Positions 52,789-62,683 of a stretch of DNA of 64,000 nucleotides are shown here, piece after piece. The stretch spans positions 1,255,501 to 1,319,500 of the forward strand of contig NZ_OY763931.1 in NCBI RefSeq assembly GCF_963667685.1, written 5' to 3'. Made by a program: the position numbers and the translations under genes. The notes under the pieces are model-generated. The model was not told where the DNA came from. It saw only the letters and a program-made list of their open reading frames with translations, and searched no databases. Position 1 is the first letter of the stretch. Each line of letters starts with the position of its first letter. Source of the DNA: Maridesulfovibrio sp. (GTDB lineage: Bacteria; Desulfobacterota; Desulfovibrionia; Desulfovibrionales; Desulfovibrionaceae).

Positions 52789-53286
52789 CTAGTTGTGTGC
52801 TCTTACCCTTTTAGGGTGACATGCGTTGTTAGCACAAGGAGCAACAGCGAGATCAGTCACGCCTTCCTTGTTGAGCTTAACATGGCAACCACGACAGCTG
52901 ATGTCGCTTTTAAGAGTATGGAAAGCCTTAAAGTAAGAGTGGGGAGCAGCTTTTTGTTTCAGGTTGTCGTGACAACCAGCGGCAGCACAGCTCTTGACGG
53001 GGGTTTTGCCATCCCAAGTGTGATGACACTTACCACAGTTAACATCCTGATGGTCGAAGTGGGAAAACTTAACCGGAGTGAAACGGGTCTGGTTAAGGAC
53101 TTCAGGACGCTTGAACTGGAGGTTGACGGGGAAACTTACAACCAGATCTTCGGAAACAATTTCAACTTTTTTGTCACCAGAGATGCTTGCAATCTCCTCA
53201 CTAAGATTGCTGGTCGCAGTTGAATACATAATTACGAGGACGGCAAAGAGAACAGCCGCCCCAACATACAGAAAATTCGTCTTCAT
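52789..53286 (-). CDS. Tetraheme cytochrome c3, membrane-anchored
   Basis: The protein has 165 residues. An N-terminal hydrophobic helix (about 4-22) is uncleaved or a signal anchor, followed by a 50-residue spacer and four heme sites: CGKCH at 84, CAAAGCH at 100, CRGCH at 131 and CANNACH at 151, the CX2CH/CX4CH alternation typical of cytochrome c3. It shuttles electrons in the periplasm between hydrogenases or formate dehydrogenases and membrane redox complexes. I start at ATG 53286, where GAGGAGG precedes, not at 53301. Confidence 0.93.
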   Translation of the reverse strand: MKTNFLYVGAAVLFAVLVIMYSTATSNLSEEIASISGDKKVEIVSEDLVVSFPVNLQFKRPEVLNQTRFTPVKFSHFDHQDVNCGKCHHTWDGKTPVKSCAAAGCHDNLKQKAAPHSYFKAFHTLKSDISCRGCHVKLNKEGVTDLAVAPCANNACHPKRVRAHN

Positions 53287-53301
53287 TCTAATCCTCCTCA
53301 T

Positions 53302-53790
53302 GAAAGTCGTATTTACCTACTCAAATTCAGGGATTATTTCAATAAAAATGCGTAGATGTATCTAGTCTGCAACGCCTTAAAACAAGGGTTTTGAGCTCTA
53401 CACAACAGACATTGAGAAAATTTTCACACAAAATCATCTACTGCAAAACTAAGTCAAACAGTTATTAATTAAATGCAGTAACAAAGATGAACATGATCGA
53501 ATACAACTCAACGGGCTGGAGTTATATTCAGTAAATCAAGTTTCAGTATATTTTACACTGATTGATAAAGCACATTCACACAAAAAGATGTTCTTTATTT
53601 AAAATCAGAATTTAAAAAAAGTTCACATTTTTTCTATAATGACATATTCTCGTTCATATCCCTGATTATAACCCTCCGCTGTCGAGCATTTATGCCATGC
53701 ATTATATTCAAAACAACAAAGAGCCTCTCTCTGCATTACAGAAAGAGGCTCACAAAAATGTAATTTGTCTGAAAATAAAAAACCTGCCAA
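53302..53790. other. AT-rich gap without gene
   Basis: About 490 bases with no plausible coding sequence; a short ATG reading at 53486 lacks a ribosome-binding site. It should hold the promoter of the cytochrome gene, but no clear box pair is visible. At 53721-53751 is the terminator of the ABC operon. Confidence 0.6.
53721..53751 (-). terminator. ABC operon terminator
   Basis: Arms GAGCCTCTTTCTG/CAGAGAGAGGCTC with one mismatch, loop TAATG, followed on the minus strand by TTTGTTGTTTTG. It ends the nucleoside importer genes. Confidence 0.75.
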
Positions 53791-55332
53791 TTACTCCCGA
53801 ACACCGGCCATGAGCAGGCCGATATTATCAACCTTGGATTTATCCTTTACGGAAAATTCGTCCATTATCTGTCCGCAGTACATTACCGCAACACGGTCAG
53901 CCAATTGCAGGGCCTCCCCGAGGTCACCGGTAATCAACAGAACCCCGGCAATCTCTCGAGCCTTCAGCAAGCGATTCCAAACTTCCTCTGTAGCAGAAAT
54001 ATCCAAGCCCTGTGTAGGCTGTTCGGCCACAATTAGATGAGGTTGGCGGTAAAGTTCTCTGGCCAGAACCATCTTCTGAAGGTTACCACCAGAGAGTTGC
54101 CATGCAAGAGCGTGAATCCGACCGGGTCGCACGTCATATTCTTCCACAAGCTCTTTAGCAACTTTCGAAGCTTTTTCATGCTGAAGTATAGGACCGGCTG
54201 AAAATCCCTGACGTGTTGTCAAAAGCAGGTTGTCCACAAGGTCCAGATTACGGGCAGTGGCAAGATCAAGGCGGTCTTCAGGAATGTAGGACATTGAGTT
54301 ATTCCAGGTCATATCCGCAAAGAACTTACGCCACGGCTTCCCCATAATGAAAATTGTATCCTTGGGCGGCTTACGCATTCCGCAAACGCCCTCCACCAAT
54401 TCCTGCTGCCCGTTACCGGCCACACCAACGATTGCGACAACCTCACCTTTATGAACATCAAGGCTGATATCTCGCAAGCCGATTCCAGTCATATTCTTGA
54501 CTTCCAGAACCTTCTCACCGACTTCAACCTCTTCCTTGTCCACCTCAAGAATAACTTCCTTACCGACCATGCGGCAGGCCAGATCAGCCTTTGAAGTAAT
54601 TTTCTCACGGGGAACTTCGGCATCGATATTACCACGGCGCAGAATTGCGACTTCATCGGCAATTGCCAGAACTTCCTCCAGCTTATGGCTGATGAAGACC
54701 ACGGACTTGCCCTGGCGGGTCATAGCCCAAAGCGCTTCAAAAAGCCTGAAAGCCTCGCGGGGAGTAAGAACAGCTGTTGGTTCATCAAAAATGAGCACTC
54801 TGCTCTCACGGTAAAGAAGCTTGAGAATCTCGACGCGCTGTTTTTCACCCATGGAAAGAGTTGAGACTTTGGCGGAAGGATCAATCTCCAGCTCATAATC
54901 TTCAGCAAGCTTACGCACCCGCTCTTCCATCTCTCTGGGGTTGACAAAAAAACTGCCTTCCTGCCCAAGCAGCACGTTCTGGGCCACAGTCATAGTGTCA
55001 ACCAGCATGAAGTGCTGGTACACCATACCGACTCCGGCATTGATGGCATCCTTCGAATTGGAAAAATCAACACGCTGGCCATCAACTTCAATATAACCTT
55101 CGTCAGGGCGAAAACGTCCGGCAAGCATGGACATAAGAGTACTTTTACCCGCTCCGTTCTCACCGAGCAAAGCCTTGATCCGGCCGGGGTAAAGGTCGAG
55201 TGAAATTTTGTTGTTGGCAATAACCTTGCCGAAGCGTTTGGTGATGCCCTTCAGAGAAATGATCGGTTCACAACCTTCGAACCCGACTGCCTTCTGAGAT
55301 TCTGGACGGGTGAAATCCTGATGTGCGCTCAT
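53791..55332 (-). CDS. ABC importer ATPase (nucleoside type, two domains)
   Basis: The protein has 513 residues and two nucleotide-binding domains. The first: Walker A ALLGENGAGKSTLMSML, signature LSMGEKQRVEILK, Walker B VLIFDEPT. The second: AIVGVAGNGQQELVEG (degenerate) and LSGGNLQKMVLAREL. This is the layout of RbsA/YufO-type ATPases, used with two permeases and a BMP binding protein. It is the last gene of the four-gene importer. Substrate: purine nucleosides, by the family. Confidence 0.92.
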   Translation of the reverse strand: MSAHQDFTRPESQKAVGFEGCEPIISLKGITKRFGKVIANNKISLDLYPGRIKALLGENGAGKSTLMSMLAGRFRPDEGYIEVDGQRVDFSNSKDAINAGVGMVYQHFMLVDTMTVAQNVLLGQEGSFFVNPREMEERVRKLAEDYELEIDPSAKVSTLSMGEKQRVEILKLLYRESRVLIFDEPTAVLTPREAFRLFEALWAMTRQGKSVVFISHKLEEVLAIADEVAILRRGNIDAEVPREKITSKADLACRMVGKEVILEVDKEEVEVGEKVLEVKNMTGIGLRDISLDVHKGEVVAIVGVAGNGQQELVEGVCGMRKPPKDTIFIMGKPWRKFFADMTWNNSMSYIPEDRLDLATARNLDLVDNLLLTTRQGFSAGPILQHEKASKVAKELVEEYDVRPGRIHALAWQLSGGNLQKMVLARELYRQPHLIVAEQPTQGLDISATEEVWNRLLKAREIAGVLLITGDLGEALQLADRVAVMYCGQIMDEFSVKDKSKVDNIGLLMAGVRE

Positions 55333-55340
55333 AATACCAC

Positions 55341-56261
55341 CTATCCTTCAGGCTCGATGTTTATTCCCAGATGAGCGGGAGCATTACCACTGCGTCCGCG
55401 AACTGCGGAGAAAATCAGAACCAGAATTGTCAAAGCGTAAGGCAGCATAAGCAGCAGAGTAGAAGGAATGTGTGTACCCACCGCCTGTAAACGCAGCTGG
55501 AAAGCCATAACGCCGCCAAAAAGATAAGCACCGAAAACAGCCCTGCCCGGTCTCCAGAATGCGAAAATAACCAGCGCAACAGCAATCCAACCGCGACCGC
55601 CGGAAAGACCGTTTGCCCAGAGGTGGGTATAGGCCAGAGAAAGATAAGAACCGCCCAGACCGATCAGAAAACCGCCGCCAAGCAGCGCAATCCAGCGCAG
55701 CCGAATTGCCTTCAGCCCAACAGCGGCAGCAGCCGCAGGCTTTTCACCTACAGCACTTATTGCCAGTCCTAGGCTTGTGCGGTTGATGAAAAACATGAAC
55801 AGCACCGGAATAATGTAGGAGACATAAACAAGCGCGTCCTGCTTGAAGAACACATCTCCGATATACGGGATAGCGGAAAGCACCGGAAAACTGAATTTAT
55901 CAAAACCCTCTGTTGCTGTGCCGATGTAGGGAGTACCAAGGAAATTACACAATCCGACACCGAGAATTGTAAGCGCGAGACCGGAAACGACCTGATTCCC
56001 GAGACAACCAATGCAGACAATGCCGTGCAATGCAGCCATGAATGTTCCGGCAATGCCCCCGGCAATGAAGCCGAGCCATGGATTGCCTGTAATCATGGTC
56101 ACGAAGAATCCTGCAAAAGCAGCCATGCTCATCATGCCCTCAACACCAAGGTTGAGTATCCCGCCTTTCTCAGTAAGAATCTCACCGAGAGTCGCGTATA
56201 AAATCGGCGTTCCAGACTGCACCGTGGCAGCCAGCAAAGGGACAATAAAACTTTCTAACAT
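55341..56261 (-). CDS. ABC importer permease (nucleoside type, second)
   Basis: The protein has 306 residues and about eight membrane helices. The BPD_transp_2 motif GEILTEKGGILNLGVEGMMS near residue 27 is diagnostic. It begins at ATG 56261, with no good direct ribosome-binding site: a tiny ORF of four residues (56275-56261) ends TAATG into this start. Repeat copy C lies just before it. It pairs with the 352-residue permease in one membrane unit. Confidence 0.9.
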   Translation of the reverse strand: MLESFIVPLLAATVQSGTPILYATLGEILTEKGGILNLGVEGMMSMAAFAGFFVTMITGNPWLGFIAGGIAGTFMAALHGIVCIGCLGNQVVSGLALTILGVGLCNFLGTPYIGTATEGFDKFSFPVLSAIPYIGDVFFKQDALVYVSYIIPVLFMFFINRTSLGLAISAVGEKPAAAAAVGLKAIRLRWIALLGGGFLIGLGGSYLSLAYTHLWANGLSGGRGWIAVALVIFAFWRPGRAVFGAYLFGGVMAFQLRLQAVGTHIPSTLLLMLPYALTILVLIFSAVRGRSGNAPAHLGINIEPEG

Positions 56262-56275
56262 TAGGAACCATCCAT
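56261..56275 (-). CDS. Possible four-residue leader ORF
   Basis: Reads ATG GAT GGT TCC TAA (M-D-G-S), its stop overlapping the permease start as TAATG. Its GGAGG, ten bases upstream, belongs to repeat copy C. Because the permease has no other ribosome-binding site, translation could be re-initiated from this mini-ORF. It is too short to be sure. Confidence 0.3.
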   Translation of the reverse strand: MDGS

Positions 56276-56283
56276 GTGATTAT

Positions 56284-56366
56284 TGCCTCCGGCGGCCCTG
56301 CCGGGGCCTTAAACCCCTTTAAAAAAAGGTTTAAGAATCCCAAAAACTTTTATTTCACTCCGCGAC
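56284..56366. repeat. Intergenic repeat copy C
   Basis: Head GCCTCCGGCGGCC (56284), TTAAACC/GGTTTAA arms with A/T filling, GAATCCCAAAAACTTTT (56333-56349) and a partial GCG tail. It lies between the two permease genes of the importer, one of few intra-operon copies. Confidence 0.7.
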
Positions 56367-56440
56367 ATTTCATTTAAAAATGTGCGAATTCAATAACAAT
56401 CCCGCATATAATTAAAGACGGAAAAGGAACTTATTGAAAA

Positions 56441-57499
56441 TCAATTTTTCTTCACAATCTTGTAAGTAACAAACATCTGACCAGCGAGAACGGACATAAG
56501 AATCAGCCCTTCCATGATCGATCCGAAAGAAGCCGGGGTCTGCAACTCAAGCTGCATGTTTTCGACACCTACGCGCAGAGCAGCCAAAAGGTACGCGGAA
56601 ATGCCGATGTAGAGTGGATGCAGTCTTGCCAGCCATGCTACAACGATCGCGGTGTATCCGTAACCGACCATGATGGAAGGCTGCAATCTGTTGATTGTCG
56701 CGGAAGCTTCAATGCACCCGGCCCATCCCGCCAACGCACCGGAAATTGCCATGACCAGAATGGTCAGCATTCCATAAGGAAGCCGCGAATACATAGCGAT
56801 TCTTTCGCCTTCGCCTGCTATTTTGATTTCAAAACCGAGTCTTGTGAAACGCATGAACGCCCACATAGCAATACCTGCTCCGACGCAAACAGCGAAGCCC
56901 CAGTGTAAACGGGTATCACCGATCTGCCCGATGATTGCACCCGGAGAGAACTCCGGAGTCACGGGGAACCCAAAACTGGCCGGGTCCTTCCATGCGCCGA
57001 ACACAAGATATTGAAGCAGCAGGATGGCGATGTAGTTGAGCATCAAGGTGGAAATAATCTCATTCACCTGCAACTTAAGCCGCAGGATGGCCGGTATGTA
57101 TGCCCATACAGCACCGAAGAGAGCTGCACAGATAAACATAAGCGGCATAAGCACAAAGCCGGGAAGATTCGGAAAAGTAAGTGCGGCCCAAGTTGCCCCG
57201 ATTGCGCCAAGGGCGAACTGGCCTTCAGCTCCGATATTCCAGACCTGCATCCTGAAGGCTGTTGCGACCCCCAATGCACAAAGAAAAATGGGAATAGATT
57301 TTAGGAGGGCATCTTCCAAAGCCCAAGAAGCACCAAAAGACCCCTGCCAAAGCACGAGGAGTCCTTGTACAGCAGATTTTCCCTGCAATTCAAGCAGGAG
57401 CGCGCTGATCCCGAAAGATAGAACCAGAGCGCCCACAATAATAAACGGGGCGCCCCAGTTCCAAGGTTCATCACGCTTTTGTAAGCGATAACCCAACAT
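56441..57499 (-). CDS. ABC importer permease (nucleoside type, first)
   Basis: The protein has 352 residues and about nine membrane helices with the BPD_transp_2 core NIGAEGQFALGAIGATWAAL near residue 88. It follows the BMP binding-protein gene by six bases and has a weak ribosome-binding site, so translation is probably coupled. It forms the channel with the second permease. Confidence 0.9.
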   Translation of the reverse strand: MLGYRLQKRDEPWNWGAPFIIVGALVLSFGISALLLELQGKSAVQGLLVLWQGSFGASWALEDALLKSIPIFLCALGVATAFRMQVWNIGAEGQFALGAIGATWAALTFPNLPGFVLMPLMFICAALFGAVWAYIPAILRLKLQVNEIISTLMLNYIAILLLQYLVFGAWKDPASFGFPVTPEFSPGAIIGQIGDTRLHWGFAVCVGAGIAMWAFMRFTRLGFEIKIAGEGERIAMYSRLPYGMLTILVMAISGALAGWAGCIEASATINRLQPSIMVGYGYTAIVVAWLARLHPLYIGISAYLLAALRVGVENMQLELQTPASFGSIMEGLILMSVLAGQMFVTYKIVKKN

Positions 57500-57505
57500 A
57501 AATTA

Positions 57506-58582
57506 TTACTTGGTATTCCCGATTACGCCTTCAACAAACCACATCATACCGAGCATTTCAGGATCGGTCATGGCTTTACCGGCGGGAACCATTTCTTTAC
57601 CGTTCTGGTCATTGAGAGGACCTGCAAAGATTGCGTTTTTGCCTTCAACAATTTCTTTCTTAGCGGCAGCAACTGTATCTTTTACATTCTGGGGAACCAT
57701 GGGACCGAAAGGTGCGAGACCTACGATATCCTGATCCATTCCCCACCACAGGGATTCATTGCCCTGCCATACGCCGTCACGAACCTGCTCAACTGCGTTC
57801 TTGAAAAGCGGAGCCCAGTTCCAGATAGCTGCGGTCAGGTGAGATTTAGGAGCCATTTTGGACATATCGGAGTTGTAAGCGATGGAGTACTTGCCGCGCT
57901 CCTGTGCTGCTTCCTGCGGGCCGGGGGAATCCTGATGCTGGGTGATAACGTCAGCTTTCATGTCCAGCAGGGAAATTGCTGCGTCTTTTTCCAGTGCGGG
58001 GTCGTACCAGGTCTTGGTCCAGACAACGCGAACTGTTGCTTCGGGGTTAACAGAACGAACACCGAGGGTGAAAGCGTTAATACCGCGGATAACTTCAGGG
58101 ATAGGGAAAGCAGCAACATAACCGATGACGTTGGACTTGGTCATCATACCGGCGACGATACCGGTCAGGTAACGGGCCTGATACATACGGCCAAAGTAGT
58201 TGCTCATATTAGGGGTGGTCTTAAAACCGGAGCAGTGCATGAATGCGGTCTTGGGAAATTTTTTGGAAACTTTGACCATGGGGTCCATGTAACCGAAGCT
58301 TGTTCCGATAACCAGATCATAGCCTTTGCGAGCGAAGTTCAGCATAACACGCTCGGAGTCCGGACCTTCGGCAACGGATTCTACAAAAGATGTTTCAACC
58401 CAGGGAAGGGCATCGATAGCTTTACGGCCCTGATCCTGTGCATAGGAGTAACCTTCGTCACCCACGGGAGAAATGTAAACAAAACCAACCTTAACTTTAT
58501 CCTTCTTGGCGCCGGCAAAAGCTACAGAAGCCAGCATCACGGACATGGCCGCAACAATGGCCATAAGCAGAATTTTACGCAT
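57506..58582 (-). CDS. BMP-family substrate-binding protein
   Basis: The protein has 358 residues. A signal peptide (about 23 residues, ending VAFA) without lipobox makes it a soluble periplasmic protein. The BMP/Med domain shows VKVGFVYISPVGDEGYSYAQ and DLVIGTSFGYMDPM. It binds nucleosides or related purines for the ABC importer. The second ATG (58582), with AAGGAG upstream, fits spacing better than the one at 58585. Highest expression is expected, as first gene. gpt is just upstream. Confidence 0.92.
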   Translation of the reverse strand: MRKILLMAIVAAMSVMLASVAFAGAKKDKVKVGFVYISPVGDEGYSYAQDQGRKAIDALPWVETSFVESVAEGPDSERVMLNFARKGYDLVIGTSFGYMDPMVKVSKKFPKTAFMHCSGFKTTPNMSNYFGRMYQARYLTGIVAGMMTKSNVIGYVAAFPIPEVIRGINAFTLGVRSVNPEATVRVVWTKTWYDPALEKDAAISLLDMKADVITQHQDSPGPQEAAQERGKYSIAYNSDMSKMAPKSHLTAAIWNWAPLFKNAVEQVRDGVWQGNESLWWGMDQDIVGLAPFGPMVPQNVKDTVAAAKKEIVEGKNAIFAGPLNDQNGKEMVPAGKAMTDPEMLGMMWFVEGVIGNTK

Positions 58583-58674
58583 CATCCACTCCTTGAGAAT
58601 TAGTTAGAAACCCTGTTGAAGTTTCGCATCAACGAATCTTCCCCTGACTGAGAAACAAAAAAACAAATACACAA

Positions 58675-58707
58675 CCAGCCCCCGGACTCCCTTCGTCCGG
58701 CAGCTGG
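58675..58707 (-). terminator. gpt terminator
   Basis: On the minus strand, CCGGAC/GTCCGG inside longer CCAGC/GCTGG arms is followed by TTGTGTATTTGTTTTTTTG. It separates gpt from the importer operon. Confidence 0.7.
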
Positions 58708-58755
58708 AAATGCAAATGTCTAGTAACCTAAAAACCAGTGTTAAGATCAGACGTC

Positions 58756-59253
58756 TTAACTATTATTTTCCTGAGAAACTTTCACAATGGGCTGTGCGAA
58801 CTGGGTCTCACTATCCCACGGGAAAAGGATCCAGGTATCCTGACTTACTTCTGTGATGAAGGTATCCACCAGCGGACGGCCTTCAGGCTTGGCGTAAACA
58901 GTGGCAAAATGAGCCTTGGGCACCATTTCGCGAACTAATCTGGCTGTGCCGCCGGTATCTACCAGATCATCAACCAGTAACCAGCCTTCGCCGTCGCCTT
59001 TGAAATCTTTAAGCACTGTGGCTTTCTTTTCCTGAGTTTTCCAATCATATGTGGAAATGCACACGGTGTCGATAAGTCTTATCTCCAACTCACGAGCAAG
59101 GATCGCCGCAGGCACCAACCCGCCCCGGGTAATGGCCAGAATACCTTCAAAAGGCCCTTTCTCCAGCAATCTCCAGGACAAAGCTCTGCAATCCCGGTGT
59201 AACTGTTCCCAAGAAATGGGGTACATTTTCCTATATCTGTCTGCCTTGGACAA
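58756..59253 (-). CDS. gpt: Xanthine-guanine phosphoribosyltransferase
   Basis: The protein has 165 residues. It joins xanthine, guanine or hypoxanthine to PRPP. The PRPP site is [18 protein letters not shown] near residue 90. [30 protein letters not shown] and [17 protein letters not shown] are as in E. coli Gpt. The start is TTG at 59253, with AAGGAG upstream. Beside the nucleoside importer, it points to purine salvage. Confidence 0.93.
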   Translation of the reverse strand: MSKADRYRKMYPISWEQLHRDCRALSWRLLEKGPFEGILAITRGGLVPAAILARELEIRLIDTVCISTYDWKTQEKKATVLKDFKGDGEGWLLVDDLVDTGGTARLVREMVPKAHFATVYAKPEGRPLVDTFITEVSQDTWILFPWDSETQFAQPIVKVSQENNS

Positions 59254-59585
59254 TTTATCTTCTCCTTAATTTCCATGCATGCACGCGGTTTTCCCTAGCC
59301 CAAGGAGTGGACAAGGGCAACATAAAAATAAACGCATTTCCACATTTATGGAAATTCAAGTCACTTTTATCTACCTAAAAAGCCGCTTGCAATAACAGAT
59401 AACAGAGTTATAAAAATGCAGGATTACTTATTATCAACATATAAAGGATCAAGTCTACCCTGTCCAAGCACCAGGGGTAAATCCATCCTTCATTTATTTT
59501 TGATTTTACATAGTACTCCGGCAGGGTTATTAAAATATAACGAACTGATTAATTTCAATTTACAAAAATCTAAAGAGCTTGACCT
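59254..59585. other. Gap without gene
   Basis: About 330 A/T-rich bases between divergent gpt and the GGDEF gene. A small TTTCC/GGAAA inverted repeat (near 59340) is all that stands out; no riboswitch or promoter is clear. Confidence 0.5.
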
Positions 59586-60668
59586 ATGAGATTTCAGGAT
59601 GCTGACCGACTGCGCTATAAAATAACCCTGCCCCTCATCTTTTTTCTGGCAATGGCGGCACTATATTTATTCCATACCCTACTCATCGAACGCAAAAATT
59701 TTACAGACACACAATCGTTGCTGATTTCGCTGCATGCTACAGCCGGGGAGATCATGACCAACCCAGATTCTATGGGAACCGACTCCGCCAGCGGCTCTTT
59801 CAGCGCGATCTTAGAAACTTTGCGAAATTATCCAAAAGAGAACAGATTGTTTAAACTGCTGAACAATGAAAATTCCACCCTTTTCTTTGCAGCCGACAAT
59901 TTTCTAAGGGCCGTTAAATCAGGTAATCAAGAAGCCATGAACAAGACCATGCGCAAACTGGCGTCATCTCTTGGTATGGTATTCTCTGATATTAGCAAGG
60001 CTTCAAATAAGAATCATATAAACCTGATTAAATATGAATATGTGTTTCTTTTTTTGATCTGTATTCTTACTGTGCTTCATTATTATCTCGTGGATTATCC
60101 AATGCGTGAAGAATTAAAACGCTGCGCACGGGACAAGGAAGCCAGCAAATCAACTATCAAAAAACTAGCGGAACGGGATACTCTGACCAACCTTCCTGGC
60201 AGGATGAAATTTTACGAAGAATCTGAAAGATCTGTTTCCTCAGCACACAGGTACGGCTCCGAACTGGCATACATTAAAATGGATATTAATGAGTTTAAAG
60301 CCATAAACCAAAAGTACGGTCAAAAGGCAGGCGACAGGATTCTGGCCGGATTTGCACGTGTTGTCCGCAAAAATCTCAGACGCCCTGACAGATTCTTCCG
60401 TGTCGGCGGCGATAAATTCATCATTATCGCCCCGCACACCAGCGTTTCCAACGCCGAGAGTCTTACCGAAAAAATAAACAAAATAATAACGCAAACCAAA
60501 AGTCTGAAAGTCGTTCCTTTTCTAATCAATACTGGAATCGCCATGTGCGACCATGATGATACCTCAGAGAGTCTTCTAAAAAAATTGGACATCGCTTTGA
60601 CTGAATCCAAAAAATGCGGTCCCGGTGTTGTATATACCCATCCTGAATCTGCAAAACCAACAGAGTAA
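59586..60668 (+). CDS. Membrane GGDEF protein with degenerate signature
   Basis: The protein has 360 residues. Two membrane helices (about 12-33 and 152-169) enclose a periplasmic sensor part. The GGDEF domain (about 195-355) has LTNLPGRMKFYEES and KMDINEFKAINQKYG, but its signature is GGDKF at 274-278; the lysine replaces the catalytic glutamate. It is probably unable to make c-di-GMP and may act as a receptor or by another means. It is three bases from the peptidase gene, so both are expressed together. Confidence 0.85.
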   Translation: MRFQDADRLRYKITLPLIFFLAMAALYLFHTLLIERKNFTDTQSLLISLHATAGEIMTNPDSMGTDSASGSFSAILETLRNYPKENRLFKLLNNENSTLFFAADNFLRAVKSGNQEAMNKTMRKLASSLGMVFSDISKASNKNHINLIKYEYVFLFLICILTVLHYYLVDYPMREELKRCARDKEASKSTIKKLAERDTLTNLPGRMKFYEESERSVSSAHRYGSELAYIKMDINEFKAINQKYGQKAGDRILAGFARVVRKNLRRPDRFFRVGGDKFIIIAPHTSVSNAESLTEKINKIITQTKSLKVVPFLINTGIAMCDHDDTSESLLKKLDIALTESKKCGPGVVYTHPESAKPTE

Positions 60669-60671
60669 ACC

Positions 60672-62609
60672 ATGAAAAAAATCAACAGAACATTTGTTGC
60701 CATCTTTGCTGCCGCCCTCTTTCTGGGGTTGACCGGCTGCTCCAGCCTCAAAACATCTTCGGATTCCGTTACAGATAATACAATCCAAAAGATTAAGCCG
60801 GGAACCATTGCACTACATGATTTCTTCAAAAATCCTGAAGCAACGGGTTTCTCGATCTCTCCCGACGGAAACAAAATTGCGTGGCTGGCCCCATGGAAAA
60901 ACAGGCTCAATATATTTGTAAAAAACATGTCGACCAATCAGACGACAAGAATCACCGGGGCAACCAGCCGCGATATCTACGGTTACTTCTGGGTCGGCAA
61001 TGAGAACATAGTCTTTGGGCAGGATTCCGGTGGGGACGAAAACGTACATACTTTTTCCGCTGCCATCGACGGAAGCGGAGAAACAGACCTGACTCCGTTC
61101 GAGAACACCCGTACCAACCTGCTGGACGACCTCGAAAATGATACAGACCATATCCTGATCACCATGAACAGGGACGATCCAAGAGTCTTTGATGTCTATA
61201 AATTAAATGTGACTAACGGCGAACTAGAGCTTCAGGCCCGCAACCCCGGTGATATTGTCAGGTGGATGACCGACCATAAGGGTAAAGTCCGCATAGCCAT
61301 TGCCAACCGCAACGGCCAGACCGTAATCCTGTATCGCGCCAATGATTCACAGCCATTCCATAAAATTATTAGTGTCGATTTCAGAACATCTTTCGTGCCC
61401 CTGCTTTTTGATTTCGAAAACAAGAAATTCTATGTCAGCACCAACATCGACCGCGACAAACAGGCTGTATACCTCTTCAACCCGGAAACAAAAGAGCTGG
61501 ACCATCTGGTATTTGAGCATCCTGACGTTGATGTAGAACAGCTTATGTATTCTAAAAAACGAAAAATTATAACCGGGACCGGATTCTACACCGACAAGTA
61601 TCATTACGTCTTTTTTGATGACCTTCGTGAAGAAATCCAAAATGATCTTGAAGCCCTGCTGCCCGGTTACGAGGTTATCCTGACCTCCATAAACGACGAC
61701 GAAACCAAATGCATCGTCCGCACATACTCCGACCGCAGTCTCGGGGCCGGATACATTTACGACATCGAAACCAAAAAATTGGATAAAATAGCAGAAGTCA
61801 GCCCGTGGCTTGATGAAACAAAAATGGCTGAAATGAAGCCGGTGTCTTTCACTTCCCGTGATGGTTTAACCATCCACGGCTACCTGACTCTGCCCAAAGG
61901 CAAAGAGGCAAAGAACCTTCCTGTACTGATTAATCCGCACGGCGGTCCCTGGGCTAGAGATTTTTGGGGTTTCAACCCTGAAGCACAGTTTTTGGCCAAC
62001 CGCGGGATAGCCGTCATGCATGTCAACTTCCGAGGTTCAACTGGGTACGGTCGTGATTTCTGGGAAAAAGGATTCAAGCAATGGGGCCTCAACATGCAGA
62101 ACGACCTCACTGACGCAGTCAACTGGCTCATTGAACAGGGAATTGCCGACCCTGACCGGATCGCGATTTATGGAGCCTCGTATGGTGGGTATGCCACTCT
62201 TGCCGGACTGACCTTTACCCCTGAGGTCTATGCCTGCGGCATTGATTATGTCGGTCCATCCAACCTGTTCACTCTGCTGGAAACACTCCCGCCTTACTGG
62301 GAAAATATAAGACAGGAATTCTACATCAAAATCGGTGATCCTGTCCGTGATTACAAACTACTGCGTAAGATTTCACCGGTCTTCCACGCGGAGAAGATCA
62401 TTGCTCCGCTTTTTGTCGCTCAGGGAGCCAATGATCCGCGCGTTAAAAAAGCTGAATCAGACCAGATCGTCAAAGCATTGCGCGATCGCGGCATAGCCGT
62501 GGAGTATATGGTTAAAGAAAATGAGGGACACGGCTTCCAAAATCAGGAAAACCGCTTTGATTTTTACGAAGCCATGGAAAAATTTCTTGCTAAACACCTG
62601 TTGCAATAG
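60672..62609 (+). CDS. S9-family prolyl oligopeptidase-like lipoprotein
   Basis: The protein has 645 residues. The lipobox LTGC (Cys23) anchors it in the envelope. A beta-propeller occupies about 55-380, followed by an alpha/beta hydrolase domain with the catalytic serine in [13 protein letters not shown] near residue 505, aspartate in QGANDPRV and histidine in NEGHGF. It resembles dipeptidyl/acylaminoacyl peptidases. ATG at 60672, three bases after the GGDEF gene. Substrate unknown. Confidence 0.9.
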   Translation: MKKINRTFVAIFAAALFLGLTGCSSLKTSSDSVTDNTIQKIKPGTIALHDFFKNPEATGFSISPDGNKIAWLAPWKNRLNIFVKNMSTNQTTRITGATSRDIYGYFWVGNENIVFGQDSGGDENVHTFSAAIDGSGETDLTPFENTRTNLLDDLENDTDHILITMNRDDPRVFDVYKLNVTNGELELQARNPGDIVRWMTDHKGKVRIAIANRNGQTVILYRANDSQPFHKIISVDFRTSFVPLLFDFENKKFYVSTNIDRDKQAVYLFNPETKELDHLVFEHPDVDVEQLMYSKKRKIITGTGFYTDKYHYVFFDDLREEIQNDLEALLPGYEVILTSINDDETKCIVRTYSDRSLGAGYIYDIETKKLDKIAEVSPWLDETKMAEMKPVSFTSRDGLTIHGYLTLPKGKEAKNLPVLINPHGGPWARDFWGFNPEAQFLANRGIAVMHVNFRGSTGYGRDFWEKGFKQWGLNMQNDLTDAVNWLIEQGIADPDRIAIYGASYGGYATLAGLTFTPEVYACGIDYVGPSNLFTLLETLPPYWENIRQEFYIKIGDPVRDYKLLRKISPVFHAEKIIAPLFVAQGANDPRVKKAESDQIVKALRDRGIAVEYMVKENEGHGFQNQENRFDFYEAMEKFLAKHLLQ

Positions 62610-62629
62610 ACACACAACCATAAAACAAA

Positions 62630-62659
62630 AAACGCCGCATTCTTACGAACGCGGCGTTT
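62630..62659. terminator. Convergent terminator of S9 peptidase and dgt
   Basis: Arms AAACGCCGC/GCGGCGTTT, twelve-base loop, with A and T runs outside: suits both strands. Confidence 0.8.
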
Positions 62660-62683
62660 CTATTTTTCTATAGTAACTACAGC

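Noticed and set aside
53486-53533. 15-codon ORF in the gap after cytochrome c3
   Set aside because: No ribosome-binding site and no meaningful sequence.
58586-58755. Purine riboswitch in front of the nucleoside importer
   Set aside because: No conserved TATA/pairing core of a purine aptamer is visible; the only structure is the gpt terminator.
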